Shown: positions 1 to 8,206 of the stretch, one piece after another
How positions within the stretch are numbered: the first letter of the stretch is position 1
Layout of the letters: every line of letters begins with the position of its first letter
Assembly (NCBI GenBank): GCA_025356055.1
Contig: JANXUU010000119.1
Span: 1 to 34,164, forward strand
DNA: 34,164 nucleotides
DNA from: Sphingomonas sp.
GTDB lineage: Bacteria > Pseudomonadota > Alphaproteobacteria > Sphingomonadales > Sphingomonadaceae
Reading direction: 5' to 3'
Program-made: the position numbers and the translations under genes
Notes under the pieces: model-generated
Told to the model about the DNA's origin: nothing
The model's input: the letters and a program-made list of their open reading frames with translations, nothing else
Database searches by the model: none

Positions 1-992
1 TAGAAACGATACCCCTGAGCGATCGCGTGTTTGTACGCTGCCTGCATCGTATCGAGCCTCATCAGCGCCGAGACCAGCATGAACAGCGTCGATTTGGGTA
101 AGTGAAAATTGGTCATCAGCCCGTCGACCGCGCCGAACGCCACGCCCGGGGTGATGAAAATGGCGGTGTCGCCTTCGAAGGCACGAATGATGCCGTCCTC
201 CCCACACGCGCTTTCGAGCAGGCGGAGCGAGGTGGTGCCCGCCGCGATGATGCGGCCCCCAGCGGCGCGGGCTGAATTAAGGCGGTCGGCGGTGGCAGCG
301 TCGATGCGGCCCCATTCGGCGTGCATCCGGTGGTCGCTGGTATCGTCGACCTTGACCGGCAGGAAGGTGCCCGCACCGACGTGGAGGGTCAGCGTCTCGC
401 GGGTGATCCCGGCTTCGTCAAGCGCCGCGAGCAGCGCGGGGGTGAAGTGGAGCGAGGCGGTCGGGGCGGCAACCGCGCCGGGCTGGTCGGCGAACATCGT
501 CTGATAGTCGTCGGCGTCGGCGGCATCGGTGCCGCGCTTCGACGCGATGTAGGGGGGCAGCGGCATTCGCCCGGCGCGCTCGAGCAGGACTTCGACCGCC
601 TCCTCTCCGAGGAACGACAGCAACAGCGCGCCGTCTTCACCCTTTTCGGCGACCTTCGCCGCGACCCCCTCGCCGAAATCGATGGTGTCGCCGACCCGGG
701 CGCGGCGGGCGTTGCGGACGAACGCCCACCAGTCGCGCGGACCCGCGCGCTTGTGCAGCGTGGCGCCGATCTTCGCCTCTCCCCTGCACCCCTCGAGTTG
801 CGCCGGGATGACGCGCGTATCGTTGAACACCAGCACGTCACCCGCGCGGAGCAGCTTCGGCAAATCACGCACACCGGCATCGGCAATCGTCTCGCCAGTG
901 ACGCACAGCATGCGCGCCGCGTCTCGCGGCCTGACCGGCCTCAGCGCAATGCGATCTTGCGGCAGGTCGAAGTCGAACAGATCGACCCGCAT
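1..992 (-). CDS. queA: QueA, S-adenosylmethionine:tRNA ribosyltransferase-isomerase (C-terminus cut by window)
   Basis: Transfers and isomerises the ribosyl part of SAM onto 7-aminomethyl-7-deazaguanine in tRNA to give epoxyqueuosine, in the cytosol. I translated this frame directly: it starts [19 protein letters not shown] and stays open to base 1, giving 330 codons of a family that is usually about 345 residues, so only a short C-terminal tail is missing. Family signatures seen are [14 protein letters not shown], the PTASLHFTP block, [12 protein letters not shown], and [17 protein letters not shown] near the cut. The ATG at 992 overlaps the stop of the upstream PPIase gene by one base (TGATG), which indicates translational coupling. 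It is the last visible gene of a minus-strand operon. tgt, the other queuosine gene, often follows queA and may lie just outside the window (inference). Confidence 0.97.
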   Translation of the reverse strand, partial: MRVDLFDFDLPQDRIALRPVRPRDAARMLCVTGETIADAGVRDLPKLLRAGDVLVFNDTRVIPAQLEGCRGEAKIGATLHKRAGPRDWWAFVRNARRARVGDTIDFGEGVAAKVAEKGEDGALLLSFLGEEAVEVLLERAGRMPLPPYIASKRGTDAADADDYQTMFADQPGAVAAPTASLHFTPALLAALDEAGITRETLTLHVGAGTFLPVKVDDTSDHRMHAEWGRIDAATADRLNSARAAGGRIIAAGTTSLRLLESACGEDGIIRAFEGDTAIFITPGVAFGAVDGLMTNFHLPKSTLFMLVSALMRLDTMQAAYKHAIAQGYRF

Positions 993-1669
993 CAGCGGGC
1001 GCCGAGCACCTCGGCGACAGCAACTGGGCCGCCGAGCGTCGCGTGGACGATTGTCGTCGGCGCGGCCGGCGGCTCGCCCTGGGCGATTCCGTCGACCCCG
1101 GTCATGCCCTCGATCACGCGGCCGACGACGGTATACTTATGGTCCAGCGATACCTTGGGCGCGAACATGATATAAAATTGGCTGTTGGCGCTGTCATTAC
1201 TCTCCGCGCGCGCCATCGCGACCGAACCGCGCAGGTGCGGCAAATCGTTGAATTCGGCCTTGAGGTCCGGCAGCGGCGAGCCGCCCGAGCCGTCTCCCTT
1301 TGGATCTCCGCCCTGTGCCATGAAACCAGGAATGACTCGGTGGAATTTCAGCCCATCATAAAAGTGCTGCTGGGTGAGCGCCTGGATGCGGCGGACCGAG
1401 GCGGGGGCGACATCGGGGCGCAATTGCACGACGACATGGCCGCCGTTCGAAAGGTCGAGGATCAGCTTGTTGGCGGGATCGGCAGCAACCGCGGCGGGCG
1501 CGACCATGCTGACTTCGGGGGTCGCGGCGGCGACGTTGTTCGCGGCGCGCTTGGGGGAGACCTTGGCGGCGACAGGCTTGGCCGTGGGCGTGGCGCGGCC
1601 AGCCTCAACCGGGGAGGCCGCGAGTGTGGCCAGCGCCGCGATCGGCAACATCATCGAAAACTTGCTCAT
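992..1669 (-). CDS. Exported cyclophilin-type peptidyl-prolyl isomerase
   Basis: Catalyses cis/trans isomerisation of X-Pro bonds, probably in the periplasm. The chosen ATG at 1669 has a GGGAGGG ribosome site just upstream and opens a signal peptide: basic start, hydrophobic core [10 protein letters not shown], likely cut after SPVEA. A low-complexity Ala/Pro/Val/Lys linker (about residues 24-60) leads to one cyclophilin domain with [15 protein letters not shown] (catalytic Arg in FHRV) and NSQFYIM. The final product is 225 residues. A longer frame reaches back to 1777 but overlaps coaD and lacks a ribosome site. It sits between coaD and queA, sharing one base with queA. The closest functional class is bacterial PpiA/PpiB; the exact subtype cannot be settled by eye. 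Confidence 0.93.
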   Translation of the reverse strand: MSKFSMMLPIAALATLAASPVEAGRATPTAKPVAAKVSPKRAANNVAAATPEVSMVAPAAVAADPANKLILDLSNGGHVVVQLRPDVAPASVRRIQALTQQHFYDGLKFHRVIPGFMAQGGDPKGDGSGGSPLPDLKAEFNDLPHLRGSVAMARAESNDSANSQFYIMFAPKVSLDHKYTVVGRVIEGMTGVDGIAQGEPPAAPTTIVHATLGGPVAVAEVLGAR

Positions 1670-1691
1670 ATTCCCTCCCGAGAACCGCGAC

Positions 1692-2180
1692 TTAGCGTGT
1701 CGCGGCCAGATGCGTTTTGACGTCGGCGGCGACCGCCGGCGTGACGAACTTGTCGATCGCGCCGCCATAGCGGGCAATCTCCTTAACCAGGCGTGACGCG
1801 ATCGGCTGCAGGCACACGTCGGCCATCAGGAAGACGGTCTCGATGCGGTCGTTGAGTTGCTGGTTCATCCCCGCCATCTGATACTCATATTCGAAGTCGG
1901 CGACCGCGCGCAGCCCGCGGATGATCACGCTTGCGCCTTCGCGCTCGGCAAAGTCCATCAACAGCGAATCGAAGTCGACCACGCCGATTTCGGCGTCCAT
2001 GCCGGCGACCTCGCGGCGGACCATCGCGAGGCGTTCGTCGATGCTGAACATCGGCGACTTGGACGGGTTGTTGGTGACCCCGATGACGAGCTTGTCGACG
2101 ATCCGCGCCCCGCGCTGGATAATGTCGAGATGCCCGAGCGTGATCGGGTCGAACGTCCCCGGATAGACACCGATACGCAT
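1692..2180 (-). CDS. coaD: CoaD, phosphopantetheine adenylyltransferase
   Basis: Adenylylates 4'-phosphopantetheine to dephospho-CoA, the fourth step of CoA synthesis, in the cytosol. The 162-residue protein matches the family length. It opens [19 protein letters not shown], containing the nucleotidyltransferase T/HxGH motif (TLGH), and carries IIRGLRAVADFEYE and the C-terminal SRLVKEIA segment (ISSTLVKEI in many homologues). I start it at the ATG at 2180; a TTG one codon earlier (2183) is in frame but the ATG forms a TGATG overlap with the ispA stop, which favours coupled translation. It ends 23 bases before the PPIase start and belongs to the same minus-strand operon. Confidence 0.97.
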   Translation of the reverse strand: MRIGVYPGTFDPITLGHLDIIQRGARIVDKLVIGVTNNPSKSPMFSIDERLAMVRREVAGMDAEIGVVDFDSLLMDFAEREGASVIIRGLRAVADFEYEYQMAGMNQQLNDRIETVFLMADVCLQPIASRLVKEIARYGGAIDKFVTPAVAADVKTHLAATR

Positions 2181-3094
2181 CAATGGTCCCTTTCGACGGC
2201 GAAGCGGGCGATGGCGCGGAGCAGGTCGGCCTCGGTGCCATGGTCGTGGAGATGCTCGATCGCCTGGTCGATTAGCATCGCAGCCTGAGCGCGGGCGCGG
2301 TCCTCGCCCATCAGCGAGACGAAGGTCGCCTTCCCCGCCGCGGCGTCCTTGCCGACGCGCTTGCCTGCGGTCGCCTCGTCACCGCCATGGTCGATCAGAT
2401 CGTCGGCGATCTGGAAGGCGAGGCCGACGTTGCGGGCATAGCCTCGGTAAGGGGTGCGGGCGGGTGGGGCGAGCGATCCCAGGATGCACGCAGCCTCGAC
2501 CGCATGTTCGATCAGGGCACCGGTCTTGAGCTGCTGAAGCCGGGTAATCCCTGCGATATCAGATACTTCACCCTGTGCTGTCAGGTCCATCATCTGGCCC
2601 CCCGCCATCCCGTCGCGACCCGATGCGCGGGCCAGATCGACGGTCAGTTCGGCGCGGACGACGGGGTTTTCCGAGGTCGCGGGATCGGCCAGAATCTCGA
2701 ACGCGAGCGCGTGCAAACTGTCCCCGGCAAGTATGGCGGTGGCCTCGTCGAACGCCTTGTGGACAGTCGGCTTGCCGCGGCGAAGATCGTCATCGTCCAT
2801 GCACGGCAAGTCGTCGTGGATCAGCGAATAGACGTGGATCGCCTCGATCGCCGCCCCGGCGCGCAACGCTCGCTCCCGCGCGATTCCGAACAGCCTCCCA
2901 GCCGCAACGGTCAGCAGGGGGCGGAGGCGCTTGCCCCCGCCGATCGCGGCATGGGCCATCGCCGCGAAGAGCCGGTCGCGGCCGTCGCCCGGGGGGCGAA
3001 GCAGGCCGGCGAACAGCGCATCGACGTCGGCCGAGACCGATGCCGCTTCGGCGTCGAGATCGACCCCCGCGCTCGTCAGCACGTCAGTCGCCAT
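2180..3094 (-). CDS. ispA: IspA, farnesyl/geranyl diphosphate synthase
   Basis: Condenses dimethylallyl or geranyl diphosphate with isopentenyl diphosphate to make C10-C15 prenyl diphosphates for quinones, hopanoids or carotenoids and undecaprenyl carriers. The 304 residues include the GGGKRLRP start of the prenyltransferase fold (about 52-59), the first aspartate-rich motif DDLPCMD (94-100) and the second, DDLID (231-235); both bind the Mg-diphosphate. The Cys within the first motif is common in bacterial FPP synthases. The gene begins 11 bases inside xseB and shares one base with coaD, so the three are tightly packed. In many alphaproteobacteria xseB-ispA is followed by dxs; here coaD follows instead. 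Exact product chain length is not decidable from sequence alone. Confidence 0.95.
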   Translation of the reverse strand: MATDVLTSAGVDLDAEAASVSADVDALFAGLLRPPGDGRDRLFAAMAHAAIGGGKRLRPLLTVAAGRLFGIARERALRAGAAIEAIHVYSLIHDDLPCMDDDDLRRGKPTVHKAFDEATAILAGDSLHALAFEILADPATSENPVVRAELTVDLARASGRDGMAGGQMMDLTAQGEVSDIAGITRLQQLKTGALIEHAVEAACILGSLAPPARTPYRGYARNVGLAFQIADDLIDHGGDEATAGKRVGKDAAAGKATFVSLMGEDRARAQAAMLIDQAIEHLHDHGTEADLLRAIARFAVERDH

Positions 3095-3332
3095 CGAACG
3101 GCCGGGTGCCGCTGGGCTGGCCGTCGGGGCCGAACGAAATCTGCTCGATCCGCGCCTGCGCCGACTTCAGTCGCGCCTCGCAATGGCGCTTCAACGCATC
3201 GCCGCGCTGATAGAGCTCGATCGACTGGTCGAGCGGAGCTGACCCCTGCTCAAGCGTTCGCACGATCGTCTCGAGCTCGGCGAGCGCCGCCTCGAAGCTC
3301 AGTCCCTCGATCGGATTTGCATCATCGGCCAT
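3084..3332 (-). CDS. xseB: XseB, exodeoxyribonuclease VII small subunit
   Basis: Small subunit of exonuclease VII, which degrades single-stranded DNA together with XseA (not in this window). The 82 residues are typical: an N-terminal [20 protein letters not shown] followed by [22 protein letters not shown], the helical hairpin that defines the family, then a short Gly/Pro tail. The ATG at 3332 begins [10 protein letters not shown]. The end overlaps the start of ispA by 11 bases. It lies 38 bases after trcR, so it may share a transcript with it. Confidence 0.94.
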   Translation of the reverse strand: MADDANPIEGLSFEAALAELETIVRTLEQGSAPLDQSIELYQRGDALKRHCEARLKSAQARIEQISFGPDGQPSGTRPFDGD

Positions 3333-3370
3333 GGCGCACCCTGTCCCGTCGCACGCTCCAATTCAAGCGG

Positions 3371-4075
3371 TCAGGCGATCTTCCTAAACGGGTCCTTGAT
3401 CCCCGGGACAATCTCGTCCGAGGTATCGGGCTCGCCCGCTTCTGCGGCGGCAAGTGCCGCCTCGGCGTCGCGGTGGTGCTGCTCGCGCTCGGCGCGAAGC
3501 TCCTCGATCAGCGCGGCGCGATCACCTTCGAGACGAGTATCGGTCGGCGCGGCCAAGCCCGCCGCCTTCGCCGCCTTGGCGACCGCCGCATCGAGCTCAC
3601 GCTGAGTCGTCAGGCCGAGCGTGACCGGGTCCTTGGGCTGGATATTTGCCATGTTCCAGTGGCTGCGCTCGCGCAGCGCGGCAATCGTCGTGCGGGTCGT
3701 GCCGATCAGCTTGCCGATCGCGCCGTCGGTCACTTCGGGGTGATTGCGCAGGATCCAGGCGATGCCGTCGGGCTTGTCCTGGCGCTTGCTCACCGGGGTG
3801 TAGCGCGGGCCCTTGGTGCGGCGCACCGGGTCGGGCTCCTTGATCATCTTTAGGCGATACTCGGGGTCGGCCTGGCCGCGCTCGATTTCCTGCTGGTTCA
3901 ATTCGCCGGCGCGGATCGGGTCGCGCCCGGTCAGCTTGGTCGCGGCGGTATCGTCGGCGATCGCCTGGATCTCGAGGATGTGAAGCCCGCAGAATTCGGC
4001 GATCTGTTCGAACGACAGCGCGCTGTTGTCGACCAGCCAGGCGGCGGTCGCATGGGGCATGAGGGGCTGGGCCAC
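3371..4075 (-). CDS. trcR: DUF1013 / TrcR-type cell-cycle transcriptional regulator
   Basis: A 234-residue protein of the DUF1013 family, annotated in alphaproteobacteria as the cell-cycle transcription regulator TrcR. An N-terminal segment (MAQPLMPHATAAWLVDN) is followed by a helix-turn-helix-like region EQIAEFCGLHILEIQAIADD and a second, TDGAIGKLIGTTRTTIAALRE; the C-terminal third is Ala/Glu-rich and probably coiled coil. The start is a GTG at 4075 with GGAG about seven bases upstream. The 147 bases before it contain the terminator of the upstream quinone oxidoreductase, so trcR most likely has its own promoter, which I could not identify with confidence. The family assignment is strong; DNA-binding function is taken from the family, not shown here. 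Confidence 0.9.
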   Translation of the reverse strand: MAQPLMPHATAAWLVDNSALSFEQIAEFCGLHILEIQAIADDTAATKLTGRDPIRAGELNQQEIERGQADPEYRLKMIKEPDPVRRTKGPRYTPVSKRQDKPDGIAWILRNHPEVTDGAIGKLIGTTRTTIAALRERSHWNMANIQPKDPVTLGLTTQRELDAAVAKAAKAAGLAAPTDTRLEGDRAALIEELRAEREQHHRDAEAALAAAEAGEPDTSDEIVPGIKDPFRKIA

Positions 4076-4125
4076 GGGTTTCTCCAGAGCAGTTTGGCGC
4101 GGGTCACCCCGGCCGGAATAAAAAG

Positions 4126-4147
4126 GGCCGCCCCTTTCGGAGCGGCC
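4126..4147 (-). terminator. Intrinsic terminator with GAAA loop after the quinone oxidoreductase
   Basis: Read on the minus strand, a 9-base stem GGCCGCTCC / GGGGCGGCC (one T-G wobble) closes a GAAA tetraloop and is followed by CTTTTTATT. This is a textbook rho-independent terminator. It lies 76 bases past the stop of the minus-strand oxidoreductase at 4223 and before the GTG of trcR, separating the two transcripts. If a trcR promoter lies upstream of it, it could act as an attenuator instead. Confidence 0.88.
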
Positions 4148-4222
4148 TGGTGTGGGAGTGGTTTAGGCTTGCGGAGGGCGGAGGGCAAGGGTGCAGAAGC
4201 CCGCCTCTTCGGTGACTGACCA

Positions 4223-5221
4223 TCACTCCACGGTCAGCACGATCTTCCCGATGTGATCCCCCGCCTCCAGCCGGGCATGCGCCGCCGCCGCCTCGGCCAG
4301 CGGGAAGGTCGCATCGATCACCGGCTTCAGGCGGTTGCCCTCAACATAGGGCCACACCGTCTTCGCCAGTTCGTCGGCGACCATCGTCTTGAACTCGATC
4401 GAGCGCGGACGGAGCGTCGAGCCGGTCATCGTCAGCCGTCGCCGCATCAGCTCGAAGATCGGAATTTCCGCCGTCCCCCCGCGCTGCACCGCGATCGATA
4501 CATGGCGACCCTCTTCGGCGAGGCATTTCAAATTGCGCGGGACATAGTCGCCGCCGACCATGTCGAGCACCACCGCGACCCCCCTGCCCTCGGTCCAGCG
4601 TTCGACCGCATCGACGAAATCGGTTTCCTTGTAGTTGATGGCGTGCGCCGCGCCCAGTTCGACCGCCGCGGCACATTTGTCGTCCGAGCCGCACGTGACG
4701 ATCACCTCGAGCCCGAACAGATTGCCGAGCGCGATCGCCATCGTCCCGATCCCGCTGGTGCCGCCATGGACCAGCACCGTGTCGCCGTCGGCCGCGAAGC
4801 CGCGTTCGAACAGGTTGATCCACACGGTGAACAGCGTCTCCGGGATCGCCGCCGCTTCGGTCATGCGCAGCACTTCGGGGACTGGCAGGCAGGTGCCGGC
4901 GGGACTGAGGCAATATTCGGCGTAACCCCCGCCCGGAACCAGTGCACAGACCCGCGTGCCGATAAGCTGCGCCGCCCCCTGGCCTGCCGCGACGACCGTT
5001 CCGCTGACCTCGAGCCCGGGCAGGTCGCTCGCGCCCGGCGGCGGAGGATAGGCCCCCTTGCGCTGGAGGATGTCGGGGCGGTTGACCCCGGCGGCGGCGA
5101 CCTTGATCAGCACCTCGCCCGGCCCCGGCACGGGCACGGGACGCGTGACCGGCTTCAGCACCTCGGGCCCACCGTGCTCGCTGATCTCGATCGCTGTCAT
5201 TGTTGCGGGGATGTCGCTCAC
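4223..5221 (-). CDS. Zinc-free MDR-family NAD(P)H quinone oxidoreductase (PIG3-like)
   Basis: Probably reduces quinones or other electrophilic carbonyls with NAD(P)H, in the cytosol. The 332 residues show the GroES-like N-terminal half (PGPGEVLIKVAAAGVNRPD, then LPGLEVSGTVVAAG) and a Rossmann half with VLVHGGTSGIGTMAI and the following VTCGSDDKC. The Cys/His zinc ligands of alcohol dehydrogenases are absent, and AAGVNRPDILQRKGAYPPP is characteristic of the PIG3/Qor branch. The GTG at 5221 is preceded by AAAAGGA about 11 bases away; an internal ATG at 5200 lacks any ribosome site. It is transcribed alone, divergent from the DUF1192 gene, and closed by the terminator at 4126-4147. The physiological substrate is unknown. 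Confidence 0.92.
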   Translation of the reverse strand: MSDIPATMTAIEISEHGGPEVLKPVTRPVPVPGPGEVLIKVAAAGVNRPDILQRKGAYPPPPGASDLPGLEVSGTVVAAGQGAAQLIGTRVCALVPGGGYAEYCLSPAGTCLPVPEVLRMTEAAAIPETLFTVWINLFERGFAADGDTVLVHGGTSGIGTMAIALGNLFGLEVIVTCGSDDKCAAAVELGAAHAINYKETDFVDAVERWTEGRGVAVVLDMVGGDYVPRNLKCLAEEGRHVSIAVQRGGTAEIPIFELMRRRLTMTGSTLRPRSIEFKTMVADELAKTVWPYVEGNRLKPVIDATFPLAEAAAAHARLEAGDHIGKIVLTVE

Positions 5222-5254
5222 GCCGGTCCGGTCCTTTTGAAGTCGAGCGGCTTA

Positions 5255-5284
5255 TTGACAGCGTCGCGTCGCGGGTCAACGTTG
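5255..5284 (+). promoter_or_regulatory. Possible promoter element before the DUF1192 gene
   Basis: A perfect TTGACA at 5255-5260 is followed, at a 17-base spacing, only by AACGTT, a poor -10 match. A start from it would fall close to the ATGs at 5286/5292, which have no ribosome site, so a leaderless message is conceivable. Treat as tentative. Confidence 0.3.
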
Positions 5285-5285
5285 T

Positions 5286-5492
5286 ATGGCAATGGACCTC
5301 GACGATCTTTTCTCGGGCAAGCCCTCCGACCCGCTGACCGAGCTCGGCAAACAGGACCTCGGCCCGCTGTCGGTGGCCGAACTGGACGCGCGGATCGCTG
5401 CGCTGCGCGAGGAAATCACTCGCGTCGAGAACCACATGGCCGAGGTCGCCCGCCACAAGGCAAGCGCCGATGCGCTGTTCGCCAAGCGATAG
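5286..5492 (+). CDS. Small DUF1192 family protein
   Basis: A 68-residue protein matching the small alphaproteobacterial DUF1192 family: acidic N-terminus MDLDDLFSGKPSDPL, then LSVAELDARIAALREEI and a helical, probably coiled-coil tail rich in Glu, Arg and Ala. No function is established for the family and none is proposed. It starts at ATG 5286 or two codons later at 5292; neither has a clear ribosome-binding site. It is divergent from the quinone oxidoreductase and lies 103 bases before clpA, so it could share a transcript with clpA. Confidence 0.85.
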   Translation: MAMDLDDLFSGKPSDPLTELGKQDLGPLSVAELDARIAALREEITRVENHMAEVARHKASADALFAKR

Positions 5493-5519
5493 GCGCCTCC
5501 GCCCGCATATCGCCGCGCC

Positions 5520-5551
5520 CTTGAACGGCGCGCCCGACCTTACGACATATC
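5520..5551 (+). promoter_or_regulatory. Candidate promoter upstream of clpA, heat-shock-like
   Basis: CCTTGAAC at 5518-5526 resembles the -35 of RpoH promoters (CTTGAA) and also the vegetative TTGACA. ACATAT at 5545-5550 is a plausible -10 at an 18-base spacing from TTGAAC. It lies about 45 bases before the clpA ATG. ClpA is a stress chaperone in many bacteria, so the context fits, but the -10 match is modest. Confidence 0.35.
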
Positions 5552-5595
5552 GAACAAGCCCCGCGACCACTCAGGCCGCGGCCTAGGAGCCCCCC

Positions 5596-7980
5596 ATGCC
5601 CAGTTTCGCCCGCGATCTCGAAAAGACCCTCCACGACGCGCTCGGCGAAGCGTCCAAGCGTCGCCACGAATATGCCACGCTCGAACATCTGCTGGTCGCG
5701 CTGATCGACGACGAACATGCGTCGAAGGTGATGACCGCGTGCGGGGTCAACCGCGACGACCTGCGCGGGACGGTGAAGCATTATCTCGACAACGAGCTTG
5801 GCGCGCTGGTCGCGGACTCGGCAACCGATCCCACGCCGACCAGCGGCTTCCAGCGCGTCGTCCAGCGCGCCATCCTCCACGTCCAGTCGTCGGGCCGCGA
5901 CGAGGTAACCGGGGGCAACGTGTTGGTCGCGCTGTTCTCCGAGCGCGAGAGCTATGCCGTCTATTTCCTCCAGCAGCAGGACATGAGCCGGCTCGATGCC
6001 GTGACCTACATCAGCCACGGCGTCGGCAAGGGCGATGCCCCGGGCGAAGCGACGCCGCCGACCGGCGCCGCTTCGGAAGAAAAGGCCGAGACCAAGAGCG
6101 ACAGCGGCAAAAAGGAAAGCGCGCTCGCACAGTTCACCGTCAACCTCAACGAGAAGGCGAAAACCGGCAAGATCGACCCGCTGATCGGGCGCAATGCCGA
6201 AGTCGACCGCACCGTCCAGATCCTGTGCCGCCGGTCGAAGAACAACCCGCTCTATGTCGGCGACCCCGGGGTCGGCAAAACTGCCATTGCCGAGGGTCTG
6301 GCGCGCAAGATCGTCGAGGGCGACGTCCCCGAGGTGCTGCTCCCGGCGGTCATCTACTCGCTCGACATGGGCGCGCTGCTGGCTGGCACGCGCTATCGCG
6401 GCGACTTTGAGGAGCGGCTGAAGTCGGTCGTCACCGAGCTCGAGAAGATGCCCGATGCGGTGCTGTTCATCGACGAGATCCACACCGTCATCGGCGCGGG
6501 TGCGACCTCGGGCGGGGCGATGGACGCGTCGAACCTGCTCAAGCCCGCGCTGTCGTCGGGCGCAATCCGCTGCATCGGCTCGACCACCTACAAGGAATTT
6601 CGCAACCATTTCGAAAAGGACCGCGCGTTGCTGCGCCGGTTCCAGAAGATCGACGTCAACGAGCCGACGATCGAGGACACGATCAAGATCATCGCGGGGC
6701 TCCGATCGGCGTTTGAGCAGCACCACTCCGTCCGCTACACGCCCGACGCGATCAAGTCGGCGGTCGAGCTGTCGGCGCGCTACATCCACGACCGCAAGCT
6801 GCCGGACAAGGCGATCGACGTGATCGACGAGGTCGGCGCGATGCAGATGCTCGTGCCCCCGTCACGCCGCAAGAAGGTCATCACCACCAAGGAAATCGAG
6901 CAGGTCGTCGCGACCATGGCGCGCATCCCGCCGAAGTCGGTTTCGTCCGATGACAAGGCGACGCTGCAGAACCTCGAAACCGACCTCAAGCGCGTCGTGT
7001 TCGGGCAGGACATGGCGATCGAAAAGCTTGCCTCGGCCATCAAGCTCAGTCGCGCGGGGCTGCGCGAACCCGACAAGCCCATCGGCAACTACCTCTTCTC
7101 GGGCCCGACCGGCGTCGGCAAGACCGAGGTCGCGCGCCAGCTCGCCTCGGTGCTCGGTATCCCGCTGCAGCGGTTCGACATGTCTGAATATATGGAGCGC
7201 CACTCGGTCAGCCGGCTGATCGGCGCGCCCCCGGGCTATGTCGGCTATGAGCAGGGCGGGTTGCTGACCGACGCGGTCGACCAGCAGCCGCACTCGGTCC
7301 TCCTGCTCGACGAGATTGAGAAGGCGCACCCCGACCTGTTCAACATCCTGTTGCAGGTGATGGACAACGGCAAGCTGACCGATCACCACGGCAAGACCGT
7401 CGATTTTCGCAACACCATCCTCATCATGACCACCAATGCCGGCGCGTCGGACATGGCGCGCGAGGGCATCGGCTTCGGCGCATCGGACCGCGAGGACGTC
7501 CAGGAAGACGCGATCAAGAAAATGTTCACGCCCGAGTTCCGCAACCGGCTGGATGCGGTGGTGCCGTTCGCTTACCTGCCGCCAGCGGTGGTCGCGCGGG
7601 TGGTGGACAAGTTCATCCTCCAGCTCGAGCTTCAGCTGGCCGACCGCAACGTCCATATCGAACTCGACGACGAAGCCCGTGCCTGGCTCACCACGCGCGG
7701 CTACGATAAGATGTACGGCGCGCGCCCGATGAGCCGCCTCGTCCAGGAGAAGATCAAGCAGCCGCTGGCCGAGGAACTTTTGTTCGGCAAGCTGGTCCAC
7801 GGCGGCGAGGTCAAGGTCCGCATCAAGGACAACCAGCCGACCTTTGAAATCGTCTCCGCCCCGCCCAAAGCGGTCAAGCCCAAGGGAACGAAGGGCAAGC
7901 TGAAGAACGCGGCGAAACCGGCGGCTGACGCGCCTCCCCTCGAAAGCGAGCCCGCCGCGTCAGGAGACGGCTCGGAATAG
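5596..7980 (+). CDS. clpA: ClpA, ATP-dependent Clp protease ATP-binding subunit
   Basis: AAA+ unfoldase that feeds proteins to the ClpP peptidase. The 794 residues contain the double Clp N-domain (1-145), a charged linker (about 150-180), a first AAA+ module with Walker A GDPGVGKT (222-229) and Walker B VLFIDEIH, and a second with GPTGVGKT (503-510, Lys509) and VLLLDEIEKAHPD. The IGF tripeptide (625-627) is the ClpP-docking loop, and the absence of a coiled-coil middle domain separates it from ClpB and ClpC. The last 45 residues are a Lys/Ala/Pro-rich tail beyond the usual E. coli end. AGGAG sits seven bases before the ATG. The adaptor gene clpS, often directly upstream in alphaproteobacteria, is not here. 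Confidence 0.97.
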   Translation: MPSFARDLEKTLHDALGEASKRRHEYATLEHLLVALIDDEHASKVMTACGVNRDDLRGTVKHYLDNELGALVADSATDPTPTSGFQRVVQRAILHVQSSGRDEVTGGNVLVALFSERESYAVYFLQQQDMSRLDAVTYISHGVGKGDAPGEATPPTGAASEEKAETKSDSGKKESALAQFTVNLNEKAKTGKIDPLIGRNAEVDRTVQILCRRSKNNPLYVGDPGVGKTAIAEGLARKIVEGDVPEVLLPAVIYSLDMGALLAGTRYRGDFEERLKSVVTELEKMPDAVLFIDEIHTVIGAGATSGGAMDASNLLKPALSSGAIRCIGSTTYKEFRNHFEKDRALLRRFQKIDVNEPTIEDTIKIIAGLRSAFEQHHSVRYTPDAIKSAVELSARYIHDRKLPDKAIDVIDEVGAMQMLVPPSRRKKVITTKEIEQVVATMARIPPKSVSSDDKATLQNLETDLKRVVFGQDMAIEKLASAIKLSRAGLREPDKPIGNYLFSGPTGVGKTEVARQLASVLGIPLQRFDMSEYMERHSVSRLIGAPPGYVGYEQGGLLTDAVDQQPHSVLLLDEIEKAHPDLFNILLQVMDNGKLTDHHGKTVDFRNTILIMTTNAGASDMAREGIGFGASDREDVQEDAIKKMFTPEFRNRLDAVVPFAYLPPAVVARVVDKFILQLELQLADRNVHIELDDEARAWLTTRGYDKMYGARPMSRLVQEKIKQPLAEELLFGKLVHGGEVKVRIKDNQPTFEIVSAPPKAVKPKGTKGKLKNAAKPAADAPPLESEPAASGDGSE

Positions 7981-8027
7981 GCAATCCGACCCGAAATGCG
8001 CGCGTCGAGGATTGCCGCAACGTTGCG
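7980..8027 (+). repeat. Hairpin after clpA followed by a 12-base palindrome
   Basis: The 8-base arms GGCAATCC (7980-7987) and GGATTGCC (8009-8016) are perfect inverted repeats beginning at the last base of the clpA stop codon, with a 21-base GC-rich loop. Immediately after is CGCAACGTTGCG (8016-8027), a perfect palindrome. There is no run of T, so this is not a standard intrinsic terminator. It could stabilise the clpA mRNA end or hold a binding site; function unknown. Confidence 0.5.
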
Positions 8028-8057
8028 TTGGAGACCGCGCTGGTTATCGTCGTCGGT

Positions 8058-8095
8058 ATGCGCACTATGATGAATTCGATTGGCGATACGCACTA
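8058..8095 (+). repeat. Two direct repeats ATRCGCACTA before the hydrolase gene
   Basis: ATGCGCACTA (8058-8067) and ATACGCACTA (8086-8095) are near-identical and start exactly 28 bases apart, about 115-150 bases before the alpha/beta hydrolase start. The surrounding 226-base gap between clpA and the hydrolase has no credible gene. Such spacing could mark tandem operator half-sites, but chance cannot be excluded. Confidence 0.35.
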
Positions 8096-8206
8096 GGCCT
8101 TTTCGTGGTCTTTTTGCACTGAATGCTTTGGACAAGTCTGGCCACCCCATGGAACGGCAATCGTTATGCTGGGTTAAGACGCCGGGGGGATTTGAGGAGC
8201 TCCCCA

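Noticed and set aside
8123-8206. Upstream ATG extension of the alpha/beta hydrolase
   Set aside because: It would add 28 residues ahead of a good signal peptide, and the ribosome site is at the later ATG.
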